Source: Streptomyces pactum (GTDB lineage: Bacteria > Actinomycetota > Actinomycetes > Streptomycetales > Streptomycetaceae). From it: 64,000 nt of DNA. Shown here piece by piece: positions 1 through 8,376 of the stretch. Below the pieces are notes generated by a model. It was not told the DNA's origin. It saw only the letters and a list, made by a program, of their open reading frames with translations, and made no database searches. The position numbers and the translations under genes are program-made. The stretch's first letter is position 1; each line of letters begins with the position of its first letter. The DNA lies in NCBI RefSeq assembly GCF_016031615.1, contig NZ_JACYXC010000001.1, forward strand, positions 3,348,001 through 3,412,000, written 5' to 3'.

Positions 1-1165
1 GACGGCGGGGTCGGGGGGCAACGGGGTCGGGGACAGCGGGGTCCGGGGCCGGCGCGGCGGCGGCCCGGTCGGCGGGGTGCCCGGCGGGCGCGGGGCCGGC
101 GTCGGGGCGTGCGGCCTGCGCGTGACCCGTGCCGGGGCGTACCGCGTCCGCGGCACCGTCGGCCGGGTGGCCGGCCGACTCCGGACGGGTGGTGGCGGGA
201 CGGGGGCCGAAGACCAGCCGGATGTTGTCGATCAGCCGGGTGGTGCCGACCCGGGCGGCCACCGCGAGGACCGCCTCGCCGGTGAAGTCGTCGGGCACCT
301 CGGTGAAGTCCGCCGGGTCGACCAGCGCCACGTAGTCCGGCACCAGCGGCGGTTCGGCGTCGGTGGCCTCCTCCAGCGCGGCGCGCGCCGCACGGCGCAC
401 CGCGGCCGGCGAGGCCACCCGGTCCGCGTCCCCGGGCACCGCCCGCTCGCCGGCCGGGCCGGCCGCCAGCAGCCCGGCGTCCCGCCCGGCGAACAGGGCG
501 CGGGAGAGGCTGAGCGCGGTGGCCCGCTCGGGGCCGGAGAGGTAGCGGTTGCGGCTGGACAGGGCCAGGCCGTCGCCCTCCCGCACGGTGGGCACCCCGA
601 CGATCTCCACCGGGAAGTTCAGGTCGCGCACCATGCGGCGGATGACCGCCAGCTGCTGGGCGTCCTTCTCCCCGAAGAAGGCCACGTCGGGACGGGTGAG
701 GTGGAGCAGTTTGGCGACGACGGTGAGCACCCCGTCGAAGTGTCCGGGGCGGAAGGCACCCTCGTACCGCTCACCCATCGGACCGGCCGAGACCCGCACC
801 TGCGGCTCCCCACCGGGGTAGACGTCCTCCACCCGGGGCGCGAAGACGATGTCCGCGCCGGCCTCGGCGGCCAGCCGCAGGTCGGCGTCGAGGGTGCGCG
901 GGTAGCGGTCCAGGTCCTCGCCGGCGCCGAACTGCAGCGGGTTGACGAAGACGGTGACCGTGACCAGCCCCTTGGCCCCCACCCGTTCCCGGGCGGTGCG
1001 GATCAGCGAGGCGTGGCCGCTGTGCAGCGCGCCCATCGTCATCACCACCGCGGTGTGCCCGGGCACCGCGAAGCGGGCCAGCGTCCGGTCGAACTCCGCG
1101 CGGTCCGCGCACAGCTCGACGTCCGGTTCGCCCGGGCGGGCGGCCTTCCACAGCTTCGGGCTCAT
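1..1165 (-). CDS. panC: Pantothenate synthetase (partial, runs off left edge)
   Basis: Condenses pantoate with beta-alanine using ATP, the last step of pantothenate (vitamin B5) synthesis in the cytoplasm. The N-terminal part has the family signature TMGALHSGH, then [11 protein letters not shown] and a [10 protein letters not shown] segment, all expected in order. The enzyme core appears to end near [10 protein letters not shown] at about position 205. Beyond it the frame stays open as an Ala/Pro/Arg-rich low-complexity tail to the window edge, so the stop is not visible; the 388 residues seen already exceed the roughly 280-330 usual for the family. The ATG overlaps the stop of the upstream DUF2520 gene (ATGA), so the two are translationally coupled. 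NAD genes often follow in Streptomyces, but that part is outside the window. Confidence 0.95.
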   Translation of the reverse strand, partial: MSPKLWKAARPGEPDVELCADRAEFDRTLARFAVPGHTAVVMTMGALHSGHASLIRTARERVGAKGLVTVTVFVNPLQFGAGEDLDRYPRTLDADLRLAAEAGADIVFAPRVEDVYPGGEPQVRVSAGPMGERYEGAFRPGHFDGVLTVVAKLLHLTRPDVAFFGEKDAQQLAVIRRMVRDLNFPVEIVGVPTVREGDGLALSSRNRYLSGPERATALSLSRALFAGRDAGLLAAGPAGERAVPGDADRVASPAAVRRAARAALEEATDAEPPLVPDYVALVDPADFTEVPDDFTGEAVLAVAARVGTTRLIDNIRLVFGPRPATTRPESAGHPADGAADAVRPGTGHAQAARPDAGPAPAGHPADRAAAAPAPDPAVPDPVAPRPRR

Positions 1166-2229
1166 TCGGCCCCTCCCACTCCTGAGTCGGCCGCCCCGTC
1201 GGCGAGGACGCCCAGCAGGTCTTCGGCGAGTTCCGGCTTGAGCAGACCGTGCGCCAGCGCGCGGTCCGCGGTCGCCCGGGCCATGGCCAGGTACCCGGCG
1301 ACGCTCTGCGGCGCGTGCGTCCGCAGCTCGGCGATGTGCGCGGCCACCGTCCCGGCGTCGCCCCGGGCGACCGGCCCGGTGAGCGCGGCGTCACCGCTGC
1401 GCAGCGAGTTGTCCAGGGCCGCACCGAGCAGCGGGCCGAGCATCCGGTCCGGGGCGGCGACCCCGGCGGTACGGAGCAGCTCCATGGCCTGCGCGACCAG
1501 CGTGACCAGGTGGTTCGCGCCCAGCGCCAGCGCCGCGTGGTAGAGCGGGCGGGCCTCCTCGGCGATCCACTCCGGCTCGCCACCCATCTCGATCACCAGC
1601 GCCTCGGCGGCCAGCCGCAGCTCCTCGGGGGCGGTGACCCCGAACGAGCAGCCGGCCAGCCGCTGCACGTCCACCGGCGTGCCGGTGAAGGTCATCGCCG
1701 GGTGCAGCGCGAGCGGCAGCGCCCCGGCGCGCCGCGCGGGGTCGAGCACCCCGGCCCCGTACCGGCCGGAGGTGTGCACCAGCAGCTGGCCGGGGCGGAC
1801 CGCCCCGGTCTCCGCCAGCCCGGCGACCAGCCCGGGCAGGGTGTCGTCGGGGACGGTGAGCAGCACCAGGTCGGCCCGGCCGAGCACCTCGGAGGGGGTG
1901 ACCAGGGGTACCTCCGGCAGCAGCGCCGCGGCCCGGCGGCGGGAGGCGTCGGAGACACCGGAGACCGCGACCGGCCGGTGCCCGGCCAGCCGCAGCGAGG
2001 CGGCGAGCGCCGGACCGACCCGTCCCGCGCCGACCACGCCGACGGTCAGCCGCGCGGGACGGTCCTGGGCCTCCGTCCGGTGCGGGGCGGGGGAATCCTG
2101 GGGGGTGCGGTGGGGGGGGAGTCGAGTGCGTTCACGGGGCGGGAGCCTTCCGTTCCAGTCCGCGGTGGGTACCGGACGATTCCCCCGCCATGCTACGCGA
2201 GGGCGGTCGCGCGGCAGCGGGCCGGCCAA
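1162..2229 (-). CDS. Rossmann-like / DUF2520 domain oxidoreductase
   Basis: Predicted NAD(P)-dependent oxidoreductase of the Rossmann-like plus DUF2520 architecture, usually encoded directly before panC in Streptomyces. Its exact reaction is not established; the ketopantoate-reductase-like fold and context suggest a pantothenate link, which is inference. The nucleotide-binding motif [17 protein letters not shown] begins about 55 residues in, and the C-terminal half carries the typical [20 protein letters not shown] segment. Start choice: no ATG or GTG lies just before the conserved domain. A TTG at 2227-2229 is preceded by GGTGGAG with 8 nt spacing, so I use it, giving 355 aa. An in-frame ATG at 2370 is the alternative. 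Its stop overlaps panC's start by 4 nt. Confidence 0.85.
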   Translation of the reverse strand: MAGPLPRDRPRVAWRGNRPVPTADWNGRLPPRERTRLPPHRTPQDSPAPHRTEAQDRPARLTVGVVGAGRVGPALAASLRLAGHRPVAVSGVSDASRRRAAALLPEVPLVTPSEVLGRADLVLLTVPDDTLPGLVAGLAETGAVRPGQLLVHTSGRYGAGVLDPARRAGALPLALHPAMTFTGTPVDVQRLAGCSFGVTAPEELRLAAEALVIEMGGEPEWIAEEARPLYHAALALGANHLVTLVAQAMELLRTAGVAAPDRMLGPLLGAALDNSLRSGDAALTGPVARGDAGTVAAHIAELRTHAPQSVAGYLAMARATADRALAHGLLKPELAEDLLGVLADGAADSGVGGAE

Positions 2230-2432
2230 GATCCGGACTCCACCGTTCCGCCCCCTTGGCGAGGGGGCCGGGCGGGGCCCTCCGGGCCCTGGGGGGCCAG
2301 GGGGTGGGATCGATGCGGTCGCCCCCACCGCGACGTCCCGGAGGACCGGGCTCCCGGTGCCGCGGCGCACCCGTCGTATCGACGGTGCACCTCACCGGGA
2401 ATGCGGTCGCACCCCGGCCCCGGTGGCGGCCG

Positions 2433-2753
2433 TCAGGACCCGGGGGCCAGGACCGTCAGCCGCAGCACGGCCGCGAGGGTGAGCACCACGGGCGGCGCGA
2501 ACCACCACGTGCGCGGCCGGCCCGCCCCGGTGAACAGCGAAGGGCCGGGGCCGAGCCGCGATGGTGGTTCTCTGCGGGGGTCCGGTGGCCGCGCGCCGGC
2601 GGGTGGGCGGCCGGGCCTCGCGCCGACGGGCTCCGACGGGCGCCCGCCGACGGTGGGCACCCTGCGACCCCCCGGAGGCCGACCCGGCCGACCCGGCCGC
2701 TCCGGCCGGCCCCACGGTCGGCGGCCCGGCGCAGGCCGCCGGCCGGCGGGCAC
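2433..2753 (-). CDS. Possible small membrane-tail protein (doubtful)
   Basis: Weak candidate. The frame from a GTG at 2753 to 2433 codes a Pro/Arg-rich stretch followed by one hydrophobic C-terminal segment (TWWFAPPVVLTLAAVLRLTV). The last 35 or so codons have strictly G/C third positions, as real genes here do, while the N-terminal part has many exceptions. The start may therefore lie further in, near the GTG of RRVPTV, or the frame may be fortuitous. I recognise no family. Confidence 0.25.
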   Translation of the reverse strand: MPAGRRPAPGRRPWGRPERPGRPGRPPGGRRVPTVGGRPSEPVGARPGRPPAGARPPDPRREPPSRLGPGPSLFTGAGRPRTWWFAPPVVLTLAAVLRLTVLAPGS

Positions 2754-2789
2754 TGTCCCCTCGGGGCGCCCGGGCCCGGCCGGCGGTCC

Positions 2790-3050
2790 TCAGCCGCGGG
2801 TCGGGGCGCCGCGGCTCCGGCCGGGGGTGCGGCCGTCGGCCGGGGCCGGCCGGTGGGGCCGTACCCCGCCGCCGCGCGGGTCGTCCCCGTCCGCCGGAGG
2901 GGTGAGCTGCGCGATCAGCGACCGGAACCGCCGCCATTCGCGGTAGGTGCGGATCGGGTGCGGGTCTACGGTGCCGGGCGGCGGCGGGGCGGCTTCGCCG
3001 CGCTGGGCGGCACGGTAGGCATCGAGCATGTGGTGCTGAACGATCGACAT
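2790..3050 (-). CDS. Small conserved Streptomyces protein (MSIVQHHM type)
   Basis: Encodes about 86 aa beginning MSIVQHHMLDAYRAAQRGE, an N-terminus I recognise from small Streptomyces proteins of unknown function. The middle part (REWRRFRSLIAQL) looks helical and basic, and the end is Pro/Arg/Gly-rich. No catalytic motif or membrane segment is visible. The ATG at 3050 is chosen over a GTG at 3086 because the latter falls inside the inverted-repeat operator shared with the divergent regulator. The gene is 91 bp from that regulator's start and is its most likely target. Confidence 0.65.
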   Translation of the reverse strand: MSIVQHHMLDAYRAAQRGEAAPPPPGTVDPHPIRTYREWRRFRSLIAQLTPPADGDDPRGGGVRPHRPAPADGRTPGRSRGAPTRG

Positions 3051-3085
3051 GTGCCCACCGTGCGGGGCCCGTCCGGCGCCCGCCA

Positions 3086-3114
3086 CCTCGTTTGACGGTA
3101 CTGGTCAAACGAGG
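3086..3114. promoter_or_regulatory. Perfect 11-bp inverted-repeat operator
   Basis: Arms CCTCGTTTGAC (3086-3096) and GTCAAACGAGG (3104-3114) are exact complements around a 7-nt spacer. The element lies between two divergent starts (3050 minus, 3142 plus). Each arm also carries a TTGAC that could act as a -35 in either direction. This fits dimer binding by the adjacent ArsR-type regulator, which would be autoregulation; that is inference. Confidence 0.75.
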
Positions 3115-3141
3115 GAGGCGTCCGGGCCGCGGGCGGGCACC

Positions 3142-4284
3142 ATGGGTGTCATGGCCACCGTCATCGAGATCGCCGGGCTGCCGATGGAGCGCATCGTGAT
3201 CAGCCCCTCACCGCTGGCCGAGCTGTGCACCGCACTCCATGCGCTGGCCCAGCCCGGTCACCACCCCGGCCTGCACGGCTGGACCACCGCGACCGCCGCC
3301 TCGCTCAAGCAGGACCTCGCCGACCGGCTGCACGAGGCGGACTTCCTGTGGGGCCCGACCTTCTCCGACATCTCGATGCCGTTCGCCGCGCTCCCGTACT
3401 CCGAGGGCCGCCCCGGCGCCACCCTCGCCGCGGACCTGGACCTGCTCGACCGGCTCGACGACGAGCGGTACGTCAACGCCGCGCTGGAGATCTCCTGCTC
3501 CAGCCAGTACAGCCTGGGCGGCCCGTCGCCGCTGGTGGACGCCACGTCCCGGGAGCTGGCCCTGGAACGGGCCACCGCCCGCGGCCCCCGGCAGCTGGCG
3601 TTCGCCCGCCGGCTGCTGGCCGACCCGCCGGGCGTACGGGCCTGGATACGCCGCCTGCTGGAGGACTGCGACGAGGCGTTCTTCGCCGACCTGTGGCAGC
3701 GGCTGGGCGGGCAGCTGGCGGCCGACGCCCGGCACAAGGCCGAGGTGCTGCGCCACAAGGGGCTCCGCGCCGCGCTGGCCGAGGTCTCCCCCGCGCTCAC
3801 CCTGGAGGACGACCCGGCGCTCGGCACCCCGGCCCGTATCCACATCGACAAGCTGAGCAGCGGGCGCACCACGGCGGTGGACCCGGCGGTGGGCGCCGGC
3901 CTCACCCTGGTCCCGTCCGCCTACGGCTGGCCGCACCTGCGGGTGCTGCACGCGCCGGGGTGGCGACCGGTGATCCACTACCCGCTCGCCGCGCCGGAGC
4001 TGCCCGGCCCGGCGTCGCTGGAGATCCTGCGGCTGCGGATGGAGGCGCTGGCCCATCCGATCCGGATGCGGATCTGCCGCAGCGTGGGGCGCGCCGAGTT
4101 CACCACCGGTGAGCTGGCCACGGAGTACGGCATCACCGCCCCGGAGGTGTCCCGGCACGTGGCGGTGCTGAAGAAGGCCGGGCTGATCACCACCGAGCGC
4201 CGGGGCCGCTACGTCCTGCACCGGCTGGACCTGACCACGGTGGCCCGGCTGGGCAGCGATTTCCTGGAGGGCGTGCTGCGCTAG
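3142..4284 (+). CDS. DUF5937 / ArsR-type winged-helix regulator
   Basis: Transcriptional regulator of 380 aa with an N-terminal DUF5937 region (about residues 1-160; opens IEIAGLPMERIVISPSPLAEL) and a C-terminal ArsR-like winged helix-turn-helix near residues 305-375. In the latter, ALAHPIRMRICRSV and the recognition segment TAPEVSRHVAVLKKAGLI followed by the TERRGRYVLHRL wing are clear. No cysteine metal-sensor pair is seen in the HTH, so metal sensing is unlikely; the DUF5937 region probably senses something else. ATG 3142 starts just after the operator, with ATG 3151 as an alternative. It is divergent from the small gene at 2790-3050. Confidence 0.9.
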   Translation: MGVMATVIEIAGLPMERIVISPSPLAELCTALHALAQPGHHPGLHGWTTATAASLKQDLADRLHEADFLWGPTFSDISMPFAALPYSEGRPGATLAADLDLLDRLDDERYVNAALEISCSSQYSLGGPSPLVDATSRELALERATARGPRQLAFARRLLADPPGVRAWIRRLLEDCDEAFFADLWQRLGGQLAADARHKAEVLRHKGLRAALAEVSPALTLEDDPALGTPARIHIDKLSSGRTTAVDPAVGAGLTLVPSAYGWPHLRVLHAPGWRPVIHYPLAAPELPGPASLEILRLRMEALAHPIRMRICRSVGRAEFTTGELATEYGITAPEVSRHVAVLKKAGLITTERRGRYVLHRLDLTTVARLGSDFLEGVLR

Positions 4285-4293
4285 CGCGGACCG

Positions 4294-4317
4294 CACCGGC
4301 CCTGCCGGGGGCCGGTG
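4294..4317 (+). terminator. GC hairpin after the ArsR-type regulator
   Basis: CACCGGCC (4294-4301) pairs exactly with GGCCGGTG (4310-4317) around an 8-nt loop, 9 nt after the stop. There is no T-run, as is common in Streptomyces. Confidence 0.5.
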
Positions 4318-4350
4318 TCTGCCGGGGGGCCGGGGGCCGCCGAGGGTTGC

Positions 4351-4490
4351 CCGTACGCCCGGGTCCGTAGGGGCGTGCCCGTACGCCCCGGGGGTGCCGT
4401 ACGCCCAGGGGTGCCGTACGCCCCGGGGTGCCCGTACGTCCAGGGGTGTACGGGCAGGGGCGCCCCGTACGCCGGGGGGTGCCCGTGACG
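4351..4490. repeat. Degenerate GTACGCC tandem repeats in a gene-free gap
   Basis: The 390-bp gap 4285-4675 lies between two convergent genes and holds no gene I can support. Its middle repeats a GTACGCCCCGGGGTGCC-like unit about five times at 17-18 bp spacing (for example from 4381, 4399 and 4416). The rest is GC-rich with inverted versions of the same GTACGG/CCGTAC words. Confidence 0.6.
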
Positions 4491-4675
4491 CCCACCGCAT
4501 GGCCCCTACGCCGGCGGGGTGGCCCGGCGGGGTGGCCCGGCGGGGTCCTCAGCGTCGGGCCGGGACGCCGCACCGCCCGGAGAAGGCCGGCCCGGCCCGC
4601 CCCCGCATACGGGCACGGCCCGGGCCGTACGGGTACGGGCACCTCCCGGGCCGTACGGGTTGGGTACCGGCCCGC

Positions 4676-5368
4676 TCAGCCGCCGACGCCGCCGGCCCGC
4701 ACCAGCCCCGTCTCGTACGCCAGCACCACCACCTGCACCCGGTCGCGCAGCCCCAGCTTGGTCAGGATGCGCCCGACGTGCGTCTTCACCGTCGCCTCGG
4801 AGAGCACCAGGCGGGCCGCGATCTCGCCGTTGGACAGGCCCTGCGCGACCAGCAGCATCACCTCCCGCTCCCGGCCGGTGAGCCGCTCCAGCTGTGCCGA
4901 GGCCCGGGCCCCGGACACGCCGCCCGCCCCGTCCGCGCCGGGCAGCATCGGCGCGAACCGGTCGAGCAGCCGGCGGGTGGTGCTGGGCGCGACCACCGCG
5001 TCACCGCTGTGCACCGCGCGGATGGCCGCCAGCAGTTCGCCGGGCGGGACGTCCTTGAGCATGAACCCGCCCGCCCCCGCCTTGAGCGCGGAGAACGCGT
5101 ACTCGTCGAGGTCGAAGGTGGTGAGGATGAGCACCTTGGGCGCGCCCTCGCGGGCACAGATGCGCCGGGTCGCCTCCACCCCGTCGAGCCGGGGCATCCG
5201 CACGTCCATCAGGATGACGTCCACCTCGGTGCCGGCCAGCACCTCCAGGGCCTCCATGCCGTCCCCGGCCTCGGCGACGACCTCCATGTCCGGCTGGGCG
5301 GCCAGCACCATCCGGAACCCGGTACGGAGCAGTACCTGGTCGTCGACGAGCATCACGCGGATCGACAT
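4676..5368 (-). CDS. NarL/LuxR-family response regulator
   Basis: Cytoplasmic DNA-binding response regulator of 230 aa. The receiver domain (about 1-120) has the acidic pair DD at 9-10, phospho-acceptor Asp55 in VILMDVRMP and the conserved Lys in FMLKD. The C-terminal LuxR HTH (about 160-222) reads LTGREREVMLLVAQGLSNGE and then ATVKTHVGRILTKLGLRDR. The ATG at 5368 has a purine-rich site (GGAAAGGG) upstream and matches the usual MSIRVMLVDDQ start. It lies 250 bp downstream of its presumed kinase on the same strand. The signal sensed and the regulon cannot be read from the sequence. Confidence 0.95.
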   Translation of the reverse strand: MSIRVMLVDDQVLLRTGFRMVLAAQPDMEVVAEAGDGMEALEVLAGTEVDVILMDVRMPRLDGVEATRRICAREGAPKVLILTTFDLDEYAFSALKAGAGGFMLKDVPPGELLAAIRAVHSGDAVVAPSTTRRLLDRFAPMLPGADGAGGVSGARASAQLERLTGREREVMLLVAQGLSNGEIAARLVLSEATVKTHVGRILTKLGLRDRVQVVVLAYETGLVRAGGVGG

Positions 5369-5618
5369 GTGGTGACCCTTTCCTTTCGCCCGCTCCCGCG
5401 AGCCGTTGGTCGGTGGTGGTCCCGGGGGCCGGGCCCCCGTCCGGGTCCGGCGCCTGACGGCCCGGTGCCCGGGGTCCGGTGGTGACCGGGGGCCCGGGCC
5501 GCCGGTGGCCGGGGCTCCGGTGGCCGGGGCCCGGTGCCTGATGAGGATGCGCCGCCCGGCAACCGGCCCGGACACCGCCCCTGCGGGCCGCCCGGACACC
5601 CCCCGGCCGGCCGTCCGG

Positions 5619-6815
5619 TCACCGGCCCGGTTTGAGCGGCAGCAGCGCGCTGATCCGGAAGCCGCCGCCCGGCCGCGGCCCGGCGTCGAGCGTGCCGCCC
5701 ACCATGCCGACCCGTTCGCGCATCCCGATCAGCCCGTGGCCCTGACCGTCCGCGCCGCCGTCCTCGTACATCTCCCGCTTGGCCCCGCGCCCGTCGTCCT
5801 CCACCAGCAGGCCCAGCCCGTCGTCGAAGTAGGTGATCCGGACACTGGCGCCCACGTCCGGGCCGCCGTGCTTGCGGGTGTTGGTCAGCGCCTCCTGCAC
5901 GATGCGGTAGGCGGTCAGCTCCACCCCGCTGGGCAGCGGGCGCGGGCTGCCCTCGATCTTGAAGTCCACCGGCAGTCCGGCTCCGCGCACCTGCTCGACC
6001 AGGTCGTCGATCTGCTCGACGTCCGGCTGCGGCACGTAGTCGCTGTCGCCGGACGGCTCCCCGGTGCGCAGCACGCCCAGCAGCCGGCGCATCTCGGCGA
6101 GCGCCTGGCGGCCGGTGCTGGAGATGGTCTCCAGGGCCTGCTTCGCCTGGTCCGGGGCGGCGTCCAGCACATAGGCCGCGCCGTCCGCCTGCACCACCAT
6201 CACGGACACGTTGTGCGCCACCACGTCGTGCAGCTCCCGGGCGATCCGGGCGCGCTCGGCGGTGACCGCCATCTTCGCCCGCTCCTCGCGCTCCTTCTCC
6301 AACCGTGCGGCGCGCTCCTCCAGCTGGGCGTAGTAGGCCCGCCGGGTCCGTATGGAGTCGCCGAGCACCCAGGCGAGGACGAACGGGATGGTGCCGAACA
6401 CCGTGCTGATGAAGTGTTCCCAGCTGGTCATCCCCACGCCGGGCCAGCGCAGCGCGGCGATGGACGCGGCGCACAGTCCGCCGGCCAGTCCCACCCGGGA
6501 GGCCCACCGGGCGCCGTCCGCGGCACAGGTGTAGATGATCACCAGCATGGCGAAGTCGGCCGGGTTGATCTCCACGTCCCAGATGAGCTGGGCGATCCCG
6601 CAGGCGATCACCAGCAGCAGCATCTTCTCCGGCCACCTGCGGCGCAGCGCCACGACCGCGGCGAGCCCCAGCAGGATCGGGATCGCGGCGACGCCCGCGT
6701 CCCGGCCCAGGTCGGACTCCACGACCCACACGACGCCGAGCCCCAGCAGGAGGAGAGCCCAGAAGCTGTCCACCCAGGTGGGGTGCCGGCGGAGGAAGTC
6801 GTAGAGACGCTGCAC
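5619..6815 (-). CDS. Membrane sensor histidine kinase (HisKA_3 type)
   Basis: Partner of the downstream NarL-type regulator; 398 aa. About five hydrophobic segments lie between residues 16 and 152 with hardly any extracytoplasmic loop, then a short coiled linker rich in Glu/Arg (about 160-185). The HisKA_3 phospho-acceptor is His196 in ARELHDVVAHNVSVM. The ATPase domain shows the N-box TNTRKHG, the DDGLGLLVEDDGRG segment and GHGLIGMRERVGMVGG. The start is GTG at 6813-6815 with no Shine-Dalgarno; a TACGCT hexamer 7 nt upstream suggests a leaderless transcript. It resembles DesK-like kinases that sense from within the membrane, which is inference. Confidence 0.93.
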   Translation of the reverse strand: MQRLYDFLRRHPTWVDSFWALLLLGLGVVWVVESDLGRDAGVAAIPILLGLAAVVALRRRWPEKMLLLVIACGIAQLIWDVEINPADFAMLVIIYTCAADGARWASRVGLAGGLCAASIAALRWPGVGMTSWEHFISTVFGTIPFVLAWVLGDSIRTRRAYYAQLEERAARLEKEREERAKMAVTAERARIARELHDVVAHNVSVMVVQADGAAYVLDAAPDQAKQALETISSTGRQALAEMRRLLGVLRTGEPSGDSDYVPQPDVEQIDDLVEQVRGAGLPVDFKIEGSPRPLPSGVELTAYRIVQEALTNTRKHGGPDVGASVRITYFDDGLGLLVEDDGRGAKREMYEDGGADGQGHGLIGMRERVGMVGGTLDAGPRPGGGFRISALLPLKPGR

Positions 6816-6822
6816 GTAACCC

Positions 6823-6828
6823 AGCGTA
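6823..6828 (-). promoter_or_regulatory. -10 hexamer for leaderless histidine kinase mRNA
   Basis: On the minus strand TACGCT ends 7 nt before the GTG start at 6815. No ribosome binding site lies between, so transcription probably begins at or next to the start codon. Confidence 0.5.
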
Positions 6829-6913
6829 GGCAGGGCCGCCGGTCGCGGGGGTCAACCGGATGGCCGATCCCTGTCGGCCGGCCCTACTCCGGAAGGTGGA
6901 GGCGGCCTCGGCA

Positions 6914-6919
6914 TAGCGT
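6914..6919 (+). promoter_or_regulatory. -10 hexamer for leaderless methyltransferase mRNA
   Basis: TAGCGT is followed by exactly six G residues and then the ATG at 6926. The spacing puts the transcription start at the start codon. Confidence 0.5.
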
Positions 6920-6925
6920 GGGGGG

Positions 6926-8138
6926 ATGGTGAGCGAGACCCCAGGGTGGCGCGGCTGGCGCGCGGCCACCGAGGCGGCCCTCTACGGGCCGGACGGCTTC
7001 TTCCGGCGCCCGGAGGGGCCGGCCGGGCATTTCCGCACGTCGGTGCATGCGTCGCCGCGTTACGCGGAGGCCGTCGCGGAACTCCTCCGGCGGGTGGACG
7101 CGGCCCTGGGCCACCCCGGAGAACTGGCCCTGGTGGACATCGGGGCCGGCCGGGGGGAGCTGCTGACCGGGGTACTGGCGGTACTGGACCGCGCGGCGCC
7201 ACCCGGCGGTACGGGACGGGAGACCGCCGCCCACGGTCCGGACGCCACCGCCACCGGGCGCCCGCCCGGCGCCGGCCGGGACTCCACCGGCACCGGCCGG
7301 GGCGCCACCGGTACGGGCGATGCCGCCACCCCGGCCATCACCGGTGTGGGGGACGCGGGCGGGACCGGGCCGGTGCCCCCGCTCCGGGAGCGGCTGCGGC
7401 CGTACGCGGTGGAGCGCGCGGCGCGGCCGGACGGGCTGGACCCGCGCATCACCTGGACCGGCACCCCGCCGACCGGTGTGCGGGGCCTGCTCTTCGCCAA
7501 CGAGTGGCTGGACAACGTCCCGGTCGAGGTCGCCGAGACGGATCCGGACGGGGTGCCGCGCCAGGTCCTCGTCGCGGCGGACGGCGCCGAGCGGCTCGGC
7601 ACCCCCGTGGCGGGCCCGGACGCCCGGTGGCTGGAGCGCTGGTGGCCCGTCGCGGGGGAGCCGGGGGCCCGGGCCGAGATCGGCCGCCCGCGCGACCTGG
7701 CCTGGGCTGCGGCCGTGCGGTGCCTGCGGGCCGGGCTCGCCGTCGCGGTGGACTACGCGCACACCCGGGACACCCGCCCGCCGTTCGGCACCCTGACCGG
7801 CTACCGGGAGGGCCGCGAGGTGCGTCCGGTGCCGGACGGCGGGTGCGACATCACCGCCCATGTGGCACTCGACGCCTGCGCGGCGGCCGGTGGCCCTGGC
7901 CTCCACCGACCCGGCGGGATACGTGCGTGCGCTGGCCGCGGCCGGTGAGGTGGCGGAGCTGACCGATCCGGCGGGGCTGGGAGCGTTCGGCTGGCTGCTG
8001 CAACCCGTCGGCCTCCGGGCCCGGGACGTCCTCCCCGATGCCCCCTCCGCGGACCCGCCGGGTGTCCTCCCCGGCGACCGTCCGGCCGCCGGGCCGGGCG
8101 GGCCACGGGTCTTCCGCGACGACGCGGCTCCCCGGTGA
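6926..8138 (+). pseudogene. NDUFAF7/COG1565-type SAM methyltransferase, frameshifted
   Basis: Class I SAM-dependent methyltransferase of the MidA/NDUFAF7 type. The N-terminal frame carries motif I ([16 protein letters not shown]) and the family's [14 protein letters not shown] segment, then runs to [16 protein letters not shown] near 7890. There the natural reading ends. The expected C-terminus ([22 protein letters not shown], then GAFGWLLQPVGL) continues in the next frame to 8138, and some 20-30 residues expected between the two parts seem to be missing. In the original frame translation ends at 7948 with an unrelated tail. A Gly/Thr/Ala-rich insert near residues 95-145 is also unusual. The gene is next to nuoD, a member of the known substrate family of NDUFAF7. 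Read error at a GC-rich repeat is possible. Confidence 0.8.
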
Positions 8139-8364
8139 GGCCCGCCACCGGGCCACCCGCGGATCACCGTCCGGGGCCCGGGACGAACCACCACACAGGC
8201 CGGCGGACGGGCCACCACACAAGCCGGCGGACATGCCACCGGACGGGACGGCGGACGGGCCGGCGTCCGGACACCGGCGGCGCCACGGGGCGCCCCCGGG
8301 CGCGGTGCCGACCGCGGTGACCGCCCCGCTTCCGGTCCCCGCCGGGGCCGCCGGACGCTCCTGA

Positions 8365-8370
8365 CAGACT
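8365..8370 (+). promoter_or_regulatory. -10 hexamer for leaderless nuoD mRNA
   Basis: CAGACT is followed by six nucleotides and the ATG at 8377. No Shine-Dalgarno is visible. Confidence 0.45.
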
Positions 8371-8376
8371 GGTCCC

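Noticed and set aside
4351..4490. Regular repeats considered as a CRISPR array
   Set aside because: Units are 17-18 bp with no unique spacers and no cas gene nearby; they are simple tandem repeats. The same applies to the arrays at 9521, 11300, 40828 and 48030.
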